DNA of 64,000 nt from DATAOG01 sp963753685. GTDB taxonomy: Bacteria > Pseudomonadota > Alphaproteobacteria > Geminicoccales > Geminicoccaceae. Positions 18,550 to 29,444 of the stretch are shown piece after piece. Made by a program: the position numbers and the translations under genes. A model generated the notes under the pieces. It was given only the letters and a program-made list of their open reading frames with translations. It was not told the DNA's origin and searched no databases. Where the stretch lies: positions 124,001 through 188,000 of the forward strand of contig CAVWDE010000011.1 in the NCBI GenBank assembly GCA_963753685.1, in the 5' to 3' direction. Within the stretch, counting starts at the first letter, position 1. The number at the start of each line of letters is the position of its first letter.

Positions 18550-18553
<4 letters not shown>
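17600..18553 (-). CDS. murB: UDP-N-acetylmuramate dehydrogenase
   Basis: FAD enzyme that reduces UDP-GlcNAc-enolpyruvate to UDP-MurNAc with NADPH. The FAD-binding region reads WLRVGGPAEVVFQPADAADL and VGVASNILVRDGGI, with LIGIPGTLGGAVRMNAGAF following. The type II substrate-binding region has GGSTFKNP with the catalytic serine, then LIDAAGCRGLRHG. 317 residues. It starts with GTG overlapping the murC stop and ends overlapping the ddl start, so translation is probably coupled on both sides. Confidence 0.96.
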
Positions 18554-19973
<1,420 letters not shown>

Positions 19974-19977
<4 letters not shown>

Positions 19978-21092
19978 GCCATTGCCTCCCGGTGGAAATT
20001 GGCAATCGACGGCGACAGCAGGGATTCGACCGCGTCGGCCAGCGCGCGGGCCGCATCCGGCCGCCCGAGCGCATGCGCGCGGCGCGCCATCGGCGCGAGC
20101 TGCTCGGGTTGATCGAGACAGGCGCACAGCATCGCCGCCAGGCGCTCGCCGTCGAGCTCGGCCTCGCCGATCAGCCAGGCGGCCCCGGCCGCGACCAGCG
20201 CCTCCGCATTGGCGCGCTGATGGTCGTCGGCTGCCAGGCGATAGGGCACGAGCAGGGCCGGCCGGCCGAGCACCAGAAGCTCCGCGACGCTGGAGGCACC
20301 CGAGCGGGAGATCACCAGATGGGCGTCCGCCAGGCGCTCCGGCAGATCGTCGAAGAAGCTCTTGAGCTCGGCGGTGAAGCCCTGCGCGGCATAGGCGCTT
20401 GCGACCCGTTGCAGATCCTCGGGCCGGCACTGCTGGGTCAGGCGGATGCGCGCGCGGATCGGCTCCGGCAGTCGGGCGAGCGCTGCCGGCAGCACGTCGC
20501 TCAAAATCCGCGCGCCCTGGCTGCCGCCGACCACCAGCACATCCAAGGGGCCGCCCGGCTCGGGCGGAATGTAGGCCTGGTCGCGGCGCGCCACGACCGC
20601 GGCGCGCACCGGATTGCCGGTGACCACGCTGCGGGCGCCCTTCGCGCCGGCCGCCCCCCGGGTCTCGGCGAAGGTCAGCGCCAGCACTCTCGCCTTGCGC
20701 GCGATCAGGCGGTTGGCGCGGCCGAGCACGGCGTTCTGCTCGTGGATCAGGAGCGGGATGCCGAGCAGCCGCGCGGCGAGACCGACCGGCACCGAGGCAT
20801 AGCCGCCGAACGCCGCGACCGCGGCCGGCCGCCGCCTGCGCAGCAGAGCCAGCGCCTGCATCAGCCCGAAGCCGAGCCGGGCGAGACCCTGCAGCCGCTG
20901 GAGCGGCCGCCCGGAGGGGCTGCCCGCCCGGATCACGTGCGGGGCCAGATCGGGGCCCGCGTAGCGGGCGCCGCGCGCATCGCACACCACGAGGACTTCC
21001 TGGCCGCGCGCCTGCAGCTCGCGCGCGAGCGCCAGCGCCGGGAACATGTGGCCGCCGGTGCCGCCGGCGCCGACCACGATCGGGCCCGTCAT
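19974..21092 (-). CDS. murG: UDP-GlcNAc:undecaprenyl-PP-MurNAc-pentapeptide GlcNAc transferase
   Basis: Peripheral membrane GT28 enzyme that turns lipid I into lipid II. The G-loops are present: VVGAGGTGGHMFPALALAR at the N-terminus and VVGGSQGARILSDVLPAAL in the C-domain. Also AFGGYASVPVGLAARL, LIHEQNAVLGRANRL, and VISRSGASSVAELLVLGRPA, which binds UDP-GlcNAc. 372 residues from the ATG at 21092, which overlaps the ftsW stop. Normal in all respects. Confidence 0.96.
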
Positions 21093-22294
21093 GGCATCAC
21101 CTCGACGCCCGGCCGACGCCGGGACAGGACCTCGACACCCGGCCGCCGCCGGGTCAGGATCTCGGGCGCCGGCAGCCGGCGGATGGGGCTCTCGGCGCCC
21201 GGCCGGCGCCGGGTCAGGGCCAGGAACATGCCCATCCCGAGCGCCAGCGCGCACAGCGAGGAGCCGCCGTAGCTGATGAACGGCAGGGTCATGCCGGTCG
21301 CCGGCAGCAGCCGCAGGTTGACGCCGATGTTGATGATCGTCTGCAGGCCGAAATGCGCGAGCAGGCCGGCGGCCGCCAGCAGGGCGAAGCGGTCGGGGGC
21401 CAGCGCGGTCCGCTGCAGGCCGCGCATCAGGACGAAGGCGAACAGGCCGAGCAGGGCGAGGCAGGCGACCAGCCCGTACTCCTCGGCGATCACCGCGAAC
21501 ACGAAGTCGCTGTGCGCATCCGGCAGGGCGTATTTGACCGTGCCCTCGCCCGGGCCGCTGCCGAACCAGTTGGCGCCCTGCACCGCCTCGAGCGCGAGGC
21601 CGACCTGGAAATGATCGCCCGCACCCGGATCGAAGAACCGGTCGAAGCGCTGGGTCACGTGCGGGAAGAACAGATAGGTCTGCCAGAGGCCGAAGCCGCC
21701 GCTCGCGACCAGGCCAACGACCAGCAGCCAGGGCAGGCCCGCGAGGAACAGCTGCAGCCCGACCAGGCAGGCGACCATCAGGGCCATGCTGACGTCCGGC
21801 TGACAGAGCAGGAGGACCAGGGCGAGCGCCGCCAGGAGCAGGCCCGGCAGCGCGTTGCGCAGGCCGTCGGCCTTGGCCAGCAGACCCGCGACCACGATCA
21901 CCAGGGCGGGTTTCATGAACTCGCCCGGCTGCACCACGAGCCCGCCGATCGGCAGCCAGCGCCGCGCACCCTTGATCTCCGGGCCGAACAAGAGGGTCAG
22001 CACCATCAGGACGAGCGTCAGGGCCAGGAGCCCGATCGCCAGTCGATGCACGCCCTTGGGCGAGAGCAGGGAGCTGCCGAGCAGCAGAACCGTCGCCGGC
22101 AGCAGATACATCGCGTGATGGCCGACGAAATAGAGCGGCGGCAGGCCGAGGCGCGCGGCGACCGGCGGGCTGGACGCGAACACGAACACGAGGCCACTGA
22201 CCGCGAGCAGGCCGAGGCCGGCCAGGAGCGGCCGGTCGACGGTCCACCACCAGCGGCCGAGCAGCCCGCGCTGGGTGCGGCTGAAGGGGGTCAT
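21089..22294 (-). CDS. ftsW: Septal peptidoglycan glycosyltransferase FtsW
   Basis: SEDS polytopic membrane enzyme that polymerises lipid II at the septum with FtsI. About ten membrane segments are visible. Diagnostic stretches: KGARRWLPIGGLVVQPGEF, FGSGPGEGTVKYALPDAHSD with the catalytic aspartate region, FVFAVIAEEYGL, and the late TGMTLPFISYGGSS. 401 residues. The last 40 or so are unusual: a basic, proline-rich tail of four 10-residue repeats of the form RRRPGxE, encoded by a 30-bp tandem repeat, which conserved FtsW cores do not have. The ATG at 22294 overlaps the murD stop. Confidence 0.95.
   Translation of the reverse strand: MTPFSRTQRGLLGRWWWTVDRPLLAGLGLLAVSGLVFVFASSPPVAARLGLPPLYFVGHHAMYLLPATVLLLGSSLLSPKGVHRLAIGLLALTLVLMVLTLLFGPEIKGARRWLPIGGLVVQPGEFMKPALVIVVAGLLAKADGLRNALPGLLLAALALVLLLCQPDVSMALMVACLVGLQLFLAGLPWLLVVGLVASGGFGLWQTYLFFPHVTQRFDRFFDPGAGDHFQVGLALEAVQGANWFGSGPGEGTVKYALPDAHSDFVFAVIAEEYGLVACLALLGLFAFVLMRGLQRTALAPDRFALLAAAGLLAHFGLQTIINIGVNLRLLPATGMTLPFISYGGSSLCALALGMGMFLALTRRRPGAESPIRRLPAPEILTRRRPGVEVLSRRRPGVEVMP
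21101..21220. repeat. Four 30-bp tandem repeats in the ftsW 3' end
   Basis: Units at 21101-21130, 21131-21160, 21161-21190 and 21191-21220 each start CTCG and contain a form of CCCGGCCGNCGCCGGG, itself partly palindromic. Units 1, 2 and 4 are close; unit 3 has diverged. In the ftsW frame they encode four 10-residue blocks ending TRRRPGAE, IRRLPAPE, TRRRPGVE and SRRRPGVE. Confidence 0.92.
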
Positions 22295-23724
22295 CGCCCG
22301 GCCTCCAGGGCACCCGCCGCGGCTGCCGTGGCGAGCGCCGGCGGGGCGGGCTCGGCGAGCTTGGCGACCAGCGCCTTGAAGGCATCGCCCCGGGCCTCGA
22401 AATCGGCGAACTGATCGAACGAGGCGCAGGCCGGCGCGAGCAGGACCACAGGCCCGTCTTCGGGGTCGCGAGCGGCGGCGGCGGCGGCCTGTCCGACCGC
22501 GGTCGCGAGATCGCCGCTCTGGGTGCAGGGCACCTTGGCGCCGAACGCCTGCTCGAAGGCGGCCGCCGCCTCGCCGATCAGATAGGCGTGGCGGACCCGC
22601 TCCAGCCAGGGCAGCAGCGGCTCGAGGCTCGCGTCTTTGGGTCGGCCGCCGGCGATCCAGTAGATCTTCTCGAAGCTCGCGAGCGCGCGTGCCGCGGCCT
22701 CGGGGTTGGTGGCCTTGCTGTCGTTGACGAACTGCACGCCCAGGGCCCGGCCGGCTGCCTCCATGCGGTGCGCCAGGCCCTGGAACCGGCGCAGCCCGGC
22801 CGCCGCGGCCTGCCGCTCGACCCCGAGCACCCGCGCCGTGGCATAGGCCGCGGCCGCGTTCTGCCAGTTGTGCGCGCCGCGCAGGCTCTCGATCGGGCGC
22901 AGATCGGCGACCGGCTGGGCGACCGGATCGAGGGCGTCGTACAGCCGGCCGTCGACGACGAACACCCCGTGGTCGAGGCTGCGGCCGACCGCGACCGGCA
23001 GCAGGCGCCGCTGGCGCTCGGCATGGAGCTGGTCGAACAAGGTCTGGCAATGGGCGTCGTCGACGCCGATCACCGTCCAGTCGGTCGCCCGCTGGTTGTG
23101 CAGGATGCGCGATTTGGCGCGCACGTAGCCGCTCATGCCGCCATGTCGGTCGAGATGGTCCGGGCTCAGGTTCAAGATCACCGCCACGGTGCAGCGCAGA
23201 TGCTCGGTCAGATCCAGCTGGTACGACGAGAGCTCCAACACATAGATGTCTTCCAGGGGTTTAGGCAATAGATCTAGTACCGGCAAGCCGATATTACCGC
23301 CAATTTGTGCGCCGATGCCGGCTGCGCGCAGGAGCGCGCCGACCAGGCTGGTGGTGGTCGACTTGCCGTTGGTGCCGGTGATGCCCACGATCCGCCGTTC
23401 GGGCTGGTTCTCAACCAGCAGCTCGACGTCGCCGACGACCGCGACGCCGGCGTCGCGGGCCTGCCTGACCACCCGGTGCGGGCGCGGATGGTGCAAGGGA
23501 ATCCCGGGGCTCAGCACCAGGCGATCGACCCTGGCCCAGTTGCAGAGCTCGAGGTCGACGATCGGCAGGCCCAGCGCCGCGGCCTCGGTGCGCCGCTCGG
23601 GCGCATCGTCCCAGGCCCAGACCCTTGCGCCGCTCTCGAGCAGTGCCTGCGCCGCCGAGCGGCCGGAGCGGCCGAGCCCGAGTACGGCCAGGATCTTGTC
23701 GCGCGTCGAGGGCAGGGGGATCAT
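22291..23724 (-). CDS. murD: UDP-N-acetylmuramoyl-L-alanine--D-glutamate ligase
   Basis: Mur ligase that adds D-Glu. N-domain AVLGLGRSGRSAAQALLESG, P-loop GITGTNGKSTTTSLVGALL, ELSSYQLDLTEHLRCTVAVI, NLSPDHLDRHGGMSGY, and the C-domain FVNDSKATNPEAAARAL and IAGGRPKDASLEPL. 477 residues, slightly longer than average because of an Ala/Pro-rich tail. The ATG at 23724 is used; its stop overlaps the ftsW start (ATGA). It lies 7 bases after mraY. Confidence 0.96.
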   Translation of the reverse strand: MIPLPSTRDKILAVLGLGRSGRSAAQALLESGARVWAWDDAPERRTEAAALGLPIVDLELCNWARVDRLVLSPGIPLHHPRPHRVVRQARDAGVAVVGDVELLVENQPERRIVGITGTNGKSTTTSLVGALLRAAGIGAQIGGNIGLPVLDLLPKPLEDIYVLELSSYQLDLTEHLRCTVAVILNLSPDHLDRHGGMSGYVRAKSRILHNQRATDWTVIGVDDAHCQTLFDQLHAERQRRLLPVAVGRSLDHGVFVVDGRLYDALDPVAQPVADLRPIESLRGAHNWQNAAAAYATARVLGVERQAAAAGLRRFQGLAHRMEAAGRALGVQFVNDSKATNPEAAARALASFEKIYWIAGGRPKDASLEPLLPWLERVRHAYLIGEAAAAFEQAFGAKVPCTQSGDLATAVGQAAAAAARDPEDGPVVLLAPACASFDQFADFEARGDAFKALVAKLAEPAPPALATAAAAGALEAGR

Positions 23725-23731
23725 CGCGGGA

Positions 23732-24820
23732 TCAGCGTAGCTTGAGCGTCGAAAGGCCGACCAGCGCCAGGATCATCGCGATGATCCAGAAGCGGATCAC
23801 GATGGTCGGCTCCTGCCAGCCCTTCTGCTCGAAATGGTGATGCAGGGGTGCCATGCGGAACACCCGCTTGCCGGTCAGCTTGAACGAGGCGACCTGGACG
23901 ATCACCGAGATGGTCTCGAGCACGAACAGGCCGCCGACCAGGGCGAACACCAGCTCGTGCTTGGTGATCACCGCGACCGCGCCGAGCGCCCCGCCCGAGG
24001 CGAGCGAGCCGGTATCGCCCATGAACACCATGGCGGGCGGCGCGTTGAACCAGAGGAAGCCGAGCGAGGCGCCGACCATGGCGCCGCAGAAGACCGCGAG
24101 CTCGCCCGCCCCCGGCACGAACGGGATGCCGAGGTAGTTGGCGAAGATCGCGTTGCCGACCAGGTAGGCGATCAGCGCAAAGCAGGCGGCGACGATCATC
24201 GCCGGCACGATCGCGAGGCCATCCAGGCCATCGGTCAGGTTGACCGCGTTCGAGGCGCCGACCATGACCAGCATGGCGAAGGGAAAGAACATCACGCCGA
24301 GCGGGACCAGCAGGTCCTTGAAGAACGGGAGTGCCAGGCCGGTCGCGAGCGGCTGGCGGGTGATCCAGGTGATCAGCACGGCCGCGATCAATGCGACCAG
24401 GCATTGGCCGAGGAACTTGGTGCGCGGGGCGAGGCCGCCGCTCGAGCGCTTGGTGAGCTTGAGATAATCGTCGGCGAGGCCGATGCCGCCGAAGCCCAGC
24501 GTGATCATCAGCACGACCCAGACGTAGCCGTTGCGCAGATCGGCCCAGAGCAGGGTCGCGAGCGTGAGCGCCAGCAGGATCAGGGTGCCGCCCATGGTCG
24601 GCGTGCCCTGCTTGGTGAGGATGTGCGAGGGCGGGCCGTCCGGGCGGATCGGCTGGCCCTGCCCCTGGCGAATGCGCAGCCAGCGGATCAGGCCGGGGCC
24701 GACCACGAAGCTGATGACCAGCGCGGTCAGCACAGCACCACCGGTCCGGAAGGTCAGATAGCGGAACAGGTTGAACACGCCGACCCGGTCGGCGAGCGGG
24801 AACAGGAGGTTGAACAGCAT
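23732..24820 (-). CDS. mraY: Phospho-N-acetylmuramoyl-pentapeptide transferase
   Basis: Ten-segment inner-membrane enzyme that makes lipid I from UDP-MurNAc-pentapeptide and undecaprenyl phosphate. Signature regions: KQGTPTMGGTLILLALTLAT, the aspartate-rich GLADDYLKLTKRSSGG, AVNLTDGLDGLAIVP with the Mg-binding Asp, and the C-terminal MAPLHHHFEQKGW histidine cluster. 362 residues from the ATG at 24820, which is 8 bases beyond the murF stop. Intact. Confidence 0.97.
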   Translation of the reverse strand: MLFNLLFPLADRVGVFNLFRYLTFRTGGAVLTALVISFVVGPGLIRWLRIRQGQGQPIRPDGPPSHILTKQGTPTMGGTLILLALTLATLLWADLRNGYVWVVLMITLGFGGIGLADDYLKLTKRSSGGLAPRTKFLGQCLVALIAAVLITWITRQPLATGLALPFFKDLLVPLGVMFFPFAMLVMVGASNAVNLTDGLDGLAIVPAMIVAACFALIAYLVGNAIFANYLGIPFVPGAGELAVFCGAMVGASLGFLWFNAPPAMVFMGDTGSLASGGALGAVAVITKHELVFALVGGLFVLETISVIVQVASFKLTGKRVFRMAPLHHHFEQKGWQEPTIVIRFWIIAMILALVGLSTLKLR

Positions 24821-24828
24821 CGCCGCGC

Positions 24829-26224
24829 TCAGCCCGCGACCGGCGCCGGCGCCGCGAGCAGCGCCTCGACCAGCCGGCCCATGCCGATCCCGAGCGAGCC
24901 CTTGACGAGCAGCGTGTCGCCCGGTCGGAGCTCGGCGTCCAGGACCCCCAGCAGCTCGGCCGCGGTTGCGGCGTGCGGGCCGCGCACGTGCGGCGGCAGA
25001 GCGTCGTGCAGGTGGCGCATCGCGGCGCCGACCGTGAACACCCGATCGACGCGCGCAGCCAGCGACCGGCTCGGCCAGCGCCGCGTGCAGGGCCGGCGCC
25101 TGCTCGCCCAGCTCCAGCATGTCGCCGAGCGCCGCGAGCCTGCGCCCGGGCGCGGTCTCGAGCAGGGCAAGCGCTGCCCGCATCGAGGCGGGGTTGGCGT
25201 TGTAGCTCTCGTCGATCAGCGTGACCGCGCCGCCCCCCCGGTCCAGCCGGTGGCGCTGGCCGCGGCCCTTGGGCGGGCGGAAATCGACCAGCGCCTGGGC
25301 CGCGGCGACCGGATCGGCGCCGAGGGCCTTGACGCAGGCGAGCACGCCCAGGCTGTTGCTGACCCAATGCCGCCCGGGAGCGCCGATCCGGAAGGCGAGT
25401 TCGGCGCCATCGAGGACCGCCACGACGTCGCTGCCGTCGGCATCGAGGCTCGCGTCCTTGAGGCGGACGGCGGCGCCGGCGGCGCTGCCGAAGCCGATCA
25501 CGCGCTCGCAACCGGCGGCTTTGGCGATCTGGATGAGCTGCGGCGTATGCGGGTTGTCGAGGTTCAGGACCGCGACGCCGCCCGGCTCCAACCCCTGGAA
25601 GATCTCGCCCTTGGCGGCGGCGATCGCTTCGACCGAGGGGAAGAAGCCGAGATGGGCGGGTGCCACCTTCGTGATCATGGCGACCTGCGGCCGGACCAGG
25701 CGGGTGAGCGCGGCGATCTCGCCCGGTGCATTCATGCCGAGCTCGTACACGCCGTAGAGCGTGCCGCGCGGTTCGCGCGCGAGCGACAGCGGCACGCCCC
25801 AGTGATTGTTGTGGCTGGCGGCGCTCGCGTGAGCCCTCGCCTGGCGCGCCAGCACCAGCCGGAGCGCCTCTTTGGTGCCGGTCTTGCCGACGCTGCCGGT
25901 GATCGCGGCGATCCGGGCGCGGCTCCGCGCCCGGGCCGCCCGCCCGAGCGCGGTCAGCGCCGCCATCGTGTCCCCGACCAGGACCAGCCTGGCATCGGCC
26001 GGAAGGCCCCCGGGCACGCGATCGACCAGCGCGGCCGCACCCTTGGCGAGCGCCGCGCCCACGAAGTCATGGCCGTCGTGCTGCGGGCCGCGCAGAGCGA
26101 TGAACAGCTCGCCCGGCTGCACGGTTCGCGAATCGATCGCGACGCCGGCGACCGACCAGTTGCCGCTGGCGCGTCCGCCGGTCGCGGCGGCGAGCTCGGC
26201 CGCGGTCCAGAGCGCCTCGCTCAT
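24829..26224 (-). CDS. murF: UDP-MurNAc-tripeptide--D-Ala-D-Ala ligase, one-base frameshift
   Basis: Last cytoplasmic Mur ligase, joining D-Ala-D-Ala to the tripeptide. N-domain GVAIDSRTVQPGELFIALRG, P-loop ITGSVGKTGTKEAL, ASHNNHWGVPLSLA, ELGMNAPGEIAALTRLV, and C-domain TLIDESYNANPASMRAAL. The frame then breaks after ALHAALAEPVA; the remaining 70 residues (RVDRVFTVGAAMRHLHDAL to the stop) are one frame away. Removing one C from the pair at 25059-25060 restores the product; the 1396-base length is one over a multiple of three. murF is essential, so a sequence error is the likelier cause. The ATG overlaps the murE stop. Confidence 0.93.
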
Positions 26225-27708
26225 GTCGGGGCCCCGCTCAGTTCGGCCAGTGCGGCCCGCACCTCGAGCGCGTCGTCGAACGGCAGCACGTTATCGCCCA
26301 CGATCTGCCCGGTCTCGTGGCCCTTGCCGGCGATCACCAGGACGTCGCCCGCCTCGAGCCCGCGGATCGCGGTCCGGATCGCCGCCCGCCGGTCGCCGAT
26401 CTCGAGCGCGCCGGGACAGGCATCCAGGATCGCGCGCCGGATCGCCGCCGGGTCCTCGCTGCGCGGATTGTCGTCGGTCACGAACACGCGGTCGGCGCGG
26501 GCGGCCGCGATCGCACCCATCTCCGGCCGCTTGCCCCGGTCCCGATCGCCGCCGCAGCCGAACACCACCATCAGGCGCTGCTCGGCGTGCGGACGGAGCG
26601 CGTCCAGGACTTTGGCCAGCGCATCCGGCTTGTGCGCGTAGTCGACGAACACCGGCGCGCCGCTCGGGTGGACGCCGATCCGCTGCATCCGCCCGGGCGC
26701 GCCCTCGAGCCCGCCGAGCAGCGAGGCCGCGGCCTCGGGGTCGGCGCCGGTGGCGAGGACGAGGCCGAGTGCCGCCAACAGATTGCTCGCCTGAAACGCG
26801 CCGACCAGCGGGCTGCGGAGCGCATGCTGCCGGCCGTCGAGGGCGAAGGTGATGCTCTGGCCGTCCGCCTCCGGCCGGCGCTCGACCAGGCGCAGCCGCT
26901 CGGCCCGCTCGCCGTAGTCGAGCACGGCGATGCCGCGCTCCCGGCAGACCGCGGCGAGCGGCTCGTATTCGGGCTGATCGGCGTTGAGCACGGCGGTCCC
27001 CCCGGCGGCAGGAGCTCGCTGAACAGACGCCGCTTGGCCGCCAGATAGCCCTCCAGGCTGGCGTGATAATCGAAGTGATCTCGTGAGAGATTGGTAAACG
27101 CCGCCGCAGCCAGCTGCACGCCGTCGAGCCGGCGCTGATCGAGGCCGTGGCTGGACGCCTCCAGCGCCAGATGCTCGACGCCCGCGGCTGCGAGTTCGGC
27201 CAGCAGCGCGTGCAGCCGGACCGGGTCGGGGGTCGTGAGCCCGGTGTCGCCGCGGCCGCCGGGCGCGATCAGCCCGAGCGTGCCGAGCGAGGCCGCGGGC
27301 AGGCCGAGCCGCGTCCAGAGCTGCATCGCGAAGCACGCGACCGAGGTCTTGCCGCTGGTGCCGGTCACGGCGACGCTGCAGCGCGGCTGCCGGCCATAGA
27401 AGCGGGCCGCGATCAGCGCCAGCCGGCGGCGCGGATCGGGGTCGACGATCAGGGGCACGGCGATCTCGATCCCGGCCGGATCGGGCCCGGTCAGCACCGC
27501 GGCCGCGCCGCGCGCGAGCGCATCCTTGATGAACCGGCGGCCGTCGGTCCGGCTGCCGGGCAGGGCCGCGAACAGCCAGCCCGGCCGGATGGCGCGCGAA
27601 TCGGCGCCGAGCCCGGTGATCTCCGCGTCCCCCGGCCGCGCCCCCGGCCGCACCTTGCGCCGCGACGTGGACCGTCATCCCAGGATCGAGCAAGGTGCGC
27701 AGCCGCAT
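26221..27708 (-). CDS. murE: UDP-MurNAc-L-alanyl-D-glutamate--meso-DAP ligase, two frame breaks
   Basis: Mur ligase that adds the third residue. The central part reads ITGLGADSRAIRPGWLFAAL, VAVTGTSGKTSVACFAMQ (P-loop), LEASSHGLDQRRLDGV and TNLSRDHFDYHASLEGYLA. The C-domain has VFVDYAHKPDALAKVLDALR, VFGCGGDRDRGKRPEMGA and VTDDNPRSEDP, the D-N-P-R motif typical of meso-diaminopimelate rather than lysine enzymes. The first ~30 and last ~250 residues share one frame and the middle another. One G too many in a five-G run (27629-27633 or 27641-27645) and one G too few at 26998-27003 explain both shifts; the total length is an exact multiple of three. Start ATG at 27708 inside the end of ftsI. Confidence 0.92.
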   Translation of the reverse strand: MRLRTLLDPGMTVHVAAQGAAGGAAGGRGDHRARRRFARHPAGLAVRGPARQPDRRPPVHQGCARARRGRGADRARSGRDRDRRAPDRRPRSAPPAGADRGPLLWPAAALQRRRDRHQRQDLGRVLRDAALDAARPARGLARHARADRARRPRRHRAHDPRPGPAARAAGRTRSRGRRASGAGGVQPRPRSAPARRRAAGCGGVYQSLTRSLRLSRQPGGLSGGQAASVQRAPAAGGTAVLNADQPEYEPLAAVCRERGIAVLDYGERAERLRLVERRPEADGQSITFALDGRQHALRSPLVGAFQASNLLAALGLVLATGADPEAAASLLGGLEGAPGRMQRIGVHPSGAPVFVDYAHKPDALAKVLDALRPHAEQRLMVVFGCGGDRDRGKRPEMGAIAAARADRVFVTDDNPRSEDPAAIRRAILDACPGALEIGDRRAAIRTAIRGLEAGDVLVIAGKGHETGQIVGDNVLPFDDALEVRAALAELSGAPT

Positions 27709-29444
27709 CCGGCCTCTCCCTGGTGATCGTCGACCCAGCGGGCGCCCGCCGCCGCCTGGAAGCTCGGCTCGATCCGACCGGTGCGACCGTTGTACGCCTG
27801 GCCCTCGACCAGCCGGTCGCGGAACCATTGCTCGGCGTCCGGGTCGACCGGCGGCAGGCCGAGCATGGGGCCCATCCGGCTGATGATCCGCCCGACCGTG
27901 GGCGCCGCGGTCCAGCCGCCCTCGGCGAGACCATAGGTGTCGGCGTCGCCCTTGGGGTCGTCCAAGGTGACCAGCACGACGTAGCGCGGCTGGTCGATCG
28001 GGAACGCGGCGATGAACGACGAGATCAGCCCGCCGCCCCGATAGTGGCCGCGGACCGGCTTGTCGGCGCTGCCGGTCTTGCCGCCGATCAGGTAGCCCGG
28101 CACCTTGGCGAGCTTGCCGGTGCCCTCGGTGGCGGTCAGCCACATCAGCCAGCGCAGCTTGGCCGAGGTCTCGGCCGAGACCAGCGGCCGGTCCCAGACC
28201 GCGGGCTTGCCCTCGGCGACCACATGCGCGCGCGGCCGGGGTGCGGTGCACACGAGCGCCGAGACCGCGTCCGCCATCTGCAAAGGTGAGATCGCGATGC
28301 CGTGGCCGTAGGCGGCGGTCACCGTGTTGATCGGCCGCCAGCGCGCCGGCACCTGCGGCAGGGCGACCTCCGGCAGGCGGATCGGGTGCCGGTCGAGCAG
28401 GCCGAAGCGCTTGAAGTAGCCGACCTGGGCTTCGGTGCCGAGCGCCATGGCCATGCGGGCGGCGCCGATGTTGGACGAGAAGGCGATCACCTCGGGCACG
28501 CTCAGCCAGCGCCGCCTGGCGTGGTCGTCGCCGATCCGGAAGCGGCCGAACTGCAAGGGCGCGCTCGCGTCCAGGCTGGTGGTCATGGTGACCGCCCCGG
28601 CATCCAATGCCATCGAGACCGTGAACAGCTTGAACAGCGAGCCGAGCTCGTAGGTGCCGAGCGTGACGCGGTTGAACAGCGCCTCGCTCGAGGCGTCCTG
28701 GTAGCGGTTGGGATCGAAGTCCGGCAGGCTGACCGCGGCCAGGAGCTCGCCGGTCGCGACGTCGAGCACGATGGCGGCGGCGCCCTTGGCGGCGAAGCGC
28801 GCCCGCGCCGCCTTGAGCTCGCTGCGCACGACCTCCTGGACCCCGAGATCGAGGGTCAGCATGAGCGGCGTCTGGCTGCGCTCGGGGTCGGACAGACGGG
28901 CATCGAAGCTGCTCTCGATGCCGGCCAGCGCCTGGTTCTCGACCCCGACGTAGCCGACCAGATGCGCGGCCAGCGCGCGCTGCGGATAGATCCGGTGGTT
29001 CTCGGTGCGAAAGCCGATGCCCGGCAGCCCGAGGCGGATCACCGCCCGCTGCTCGGCGTCGGTGATGTGCCGCTTGAGCCAGACGAAGCGCCGCGGCTCC
29101 GAGAGCAGGGCCAGCAGATCGGCGCGCGTGACCCCCTCGAGCGCGCGGGCGAGGCCGGTCGCCGCCGCCTCGCGGCCCTGCACCAGGGCGGGATCGGCGA
29201 ACACCGAGGCCATCGGGTAGTCGGTCGCGAGCAGGGTGCCGTTGCGGTCGACGATGTCGGCGCGGTGCGGGCTGTCGATCACGCTCGCCTGCGCCGGGCT
29301 GCCGATCACGTTGTCGCCGCGCCGCAGGGCCAGGTCGACCACGCGCAGCGCCAGCGCCAGGAACGCCAGGGCGAACACGCCGCCGACCAGGCGCAGGCGC
29401 CGCTGGCCGAGGCGCAGCCCGGGCTCGCCGCCGGGCCGCATCAT
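27675..29444 (-). CDS. ftsI: Peptidoglycan transpeptidase FtsI (PBP3, class B)
   Basis: Septal transpeptidase that works with FtsW. One N-terminal membrane anchor (about residues 18-36), a pedestal domain (ADIVDRNGTLLATDYPMAS), then the penicillin-binding domain with all three motifs: S269-L-F-K272 (active serine), S323-S-N325 and K456-T-G458. 589 residues from the ATG at 29444, which overlaps the ftsL stop. Its last 34 bases overlap the murE start, longer than the 4-base overlaps elsewhere in the cluster, and the tail is rich in Gly and Cys. Confidence 0.95.
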   Translation of the reverse strand: MMRPGGEPGLRLGQRRLRLVGGVFALAFLALALRVVDLALRRGDNVIGSPAQASVIDSPHRADIVDRNGTLLATDYPMASVFADPALVQGREAAATGLARALEGVTRADLLALLSEPRRFVWLKRHITDAEQRAVIRLGLPGIGFRTENHRIYPQRALAAHLVGYVGVENQALAGIESSFDARLSDPERSQTPLMLTLDLGVQEVVRSELKAARARFAAKGAAAIVLDVATGELLAAVSLPDFDPNRYQDASSEALFNRVTLGTYELGSLFKLFTVSMALDAGAVTMTTSLDASAPLQFGRFRIGDDHARRRWLSVPEVIAFSSNIGAARMAMALGTEAQVGYFKRFGLLDRHPIRLPEVALPQVPARWRPINTVTAAYGHGIAISPLQMADAVSALVCTAPRPRAHVVAEGKPAVWDRPLVSAETSAKLRWLMWLTATEGTGKLAKVPGYLIGGKTGSADKPVRGHYRGGGLISSFIAAFPIDQPRYVVLVTLDDPKGDADTYGLAEGGWTAAPTVGRIISRMGPMLGLPPVDPDAEQWFRDRLVEGQAYNGRTGRIEPSFQAAAGARWVDDHQGEAGCGCAPCSILG

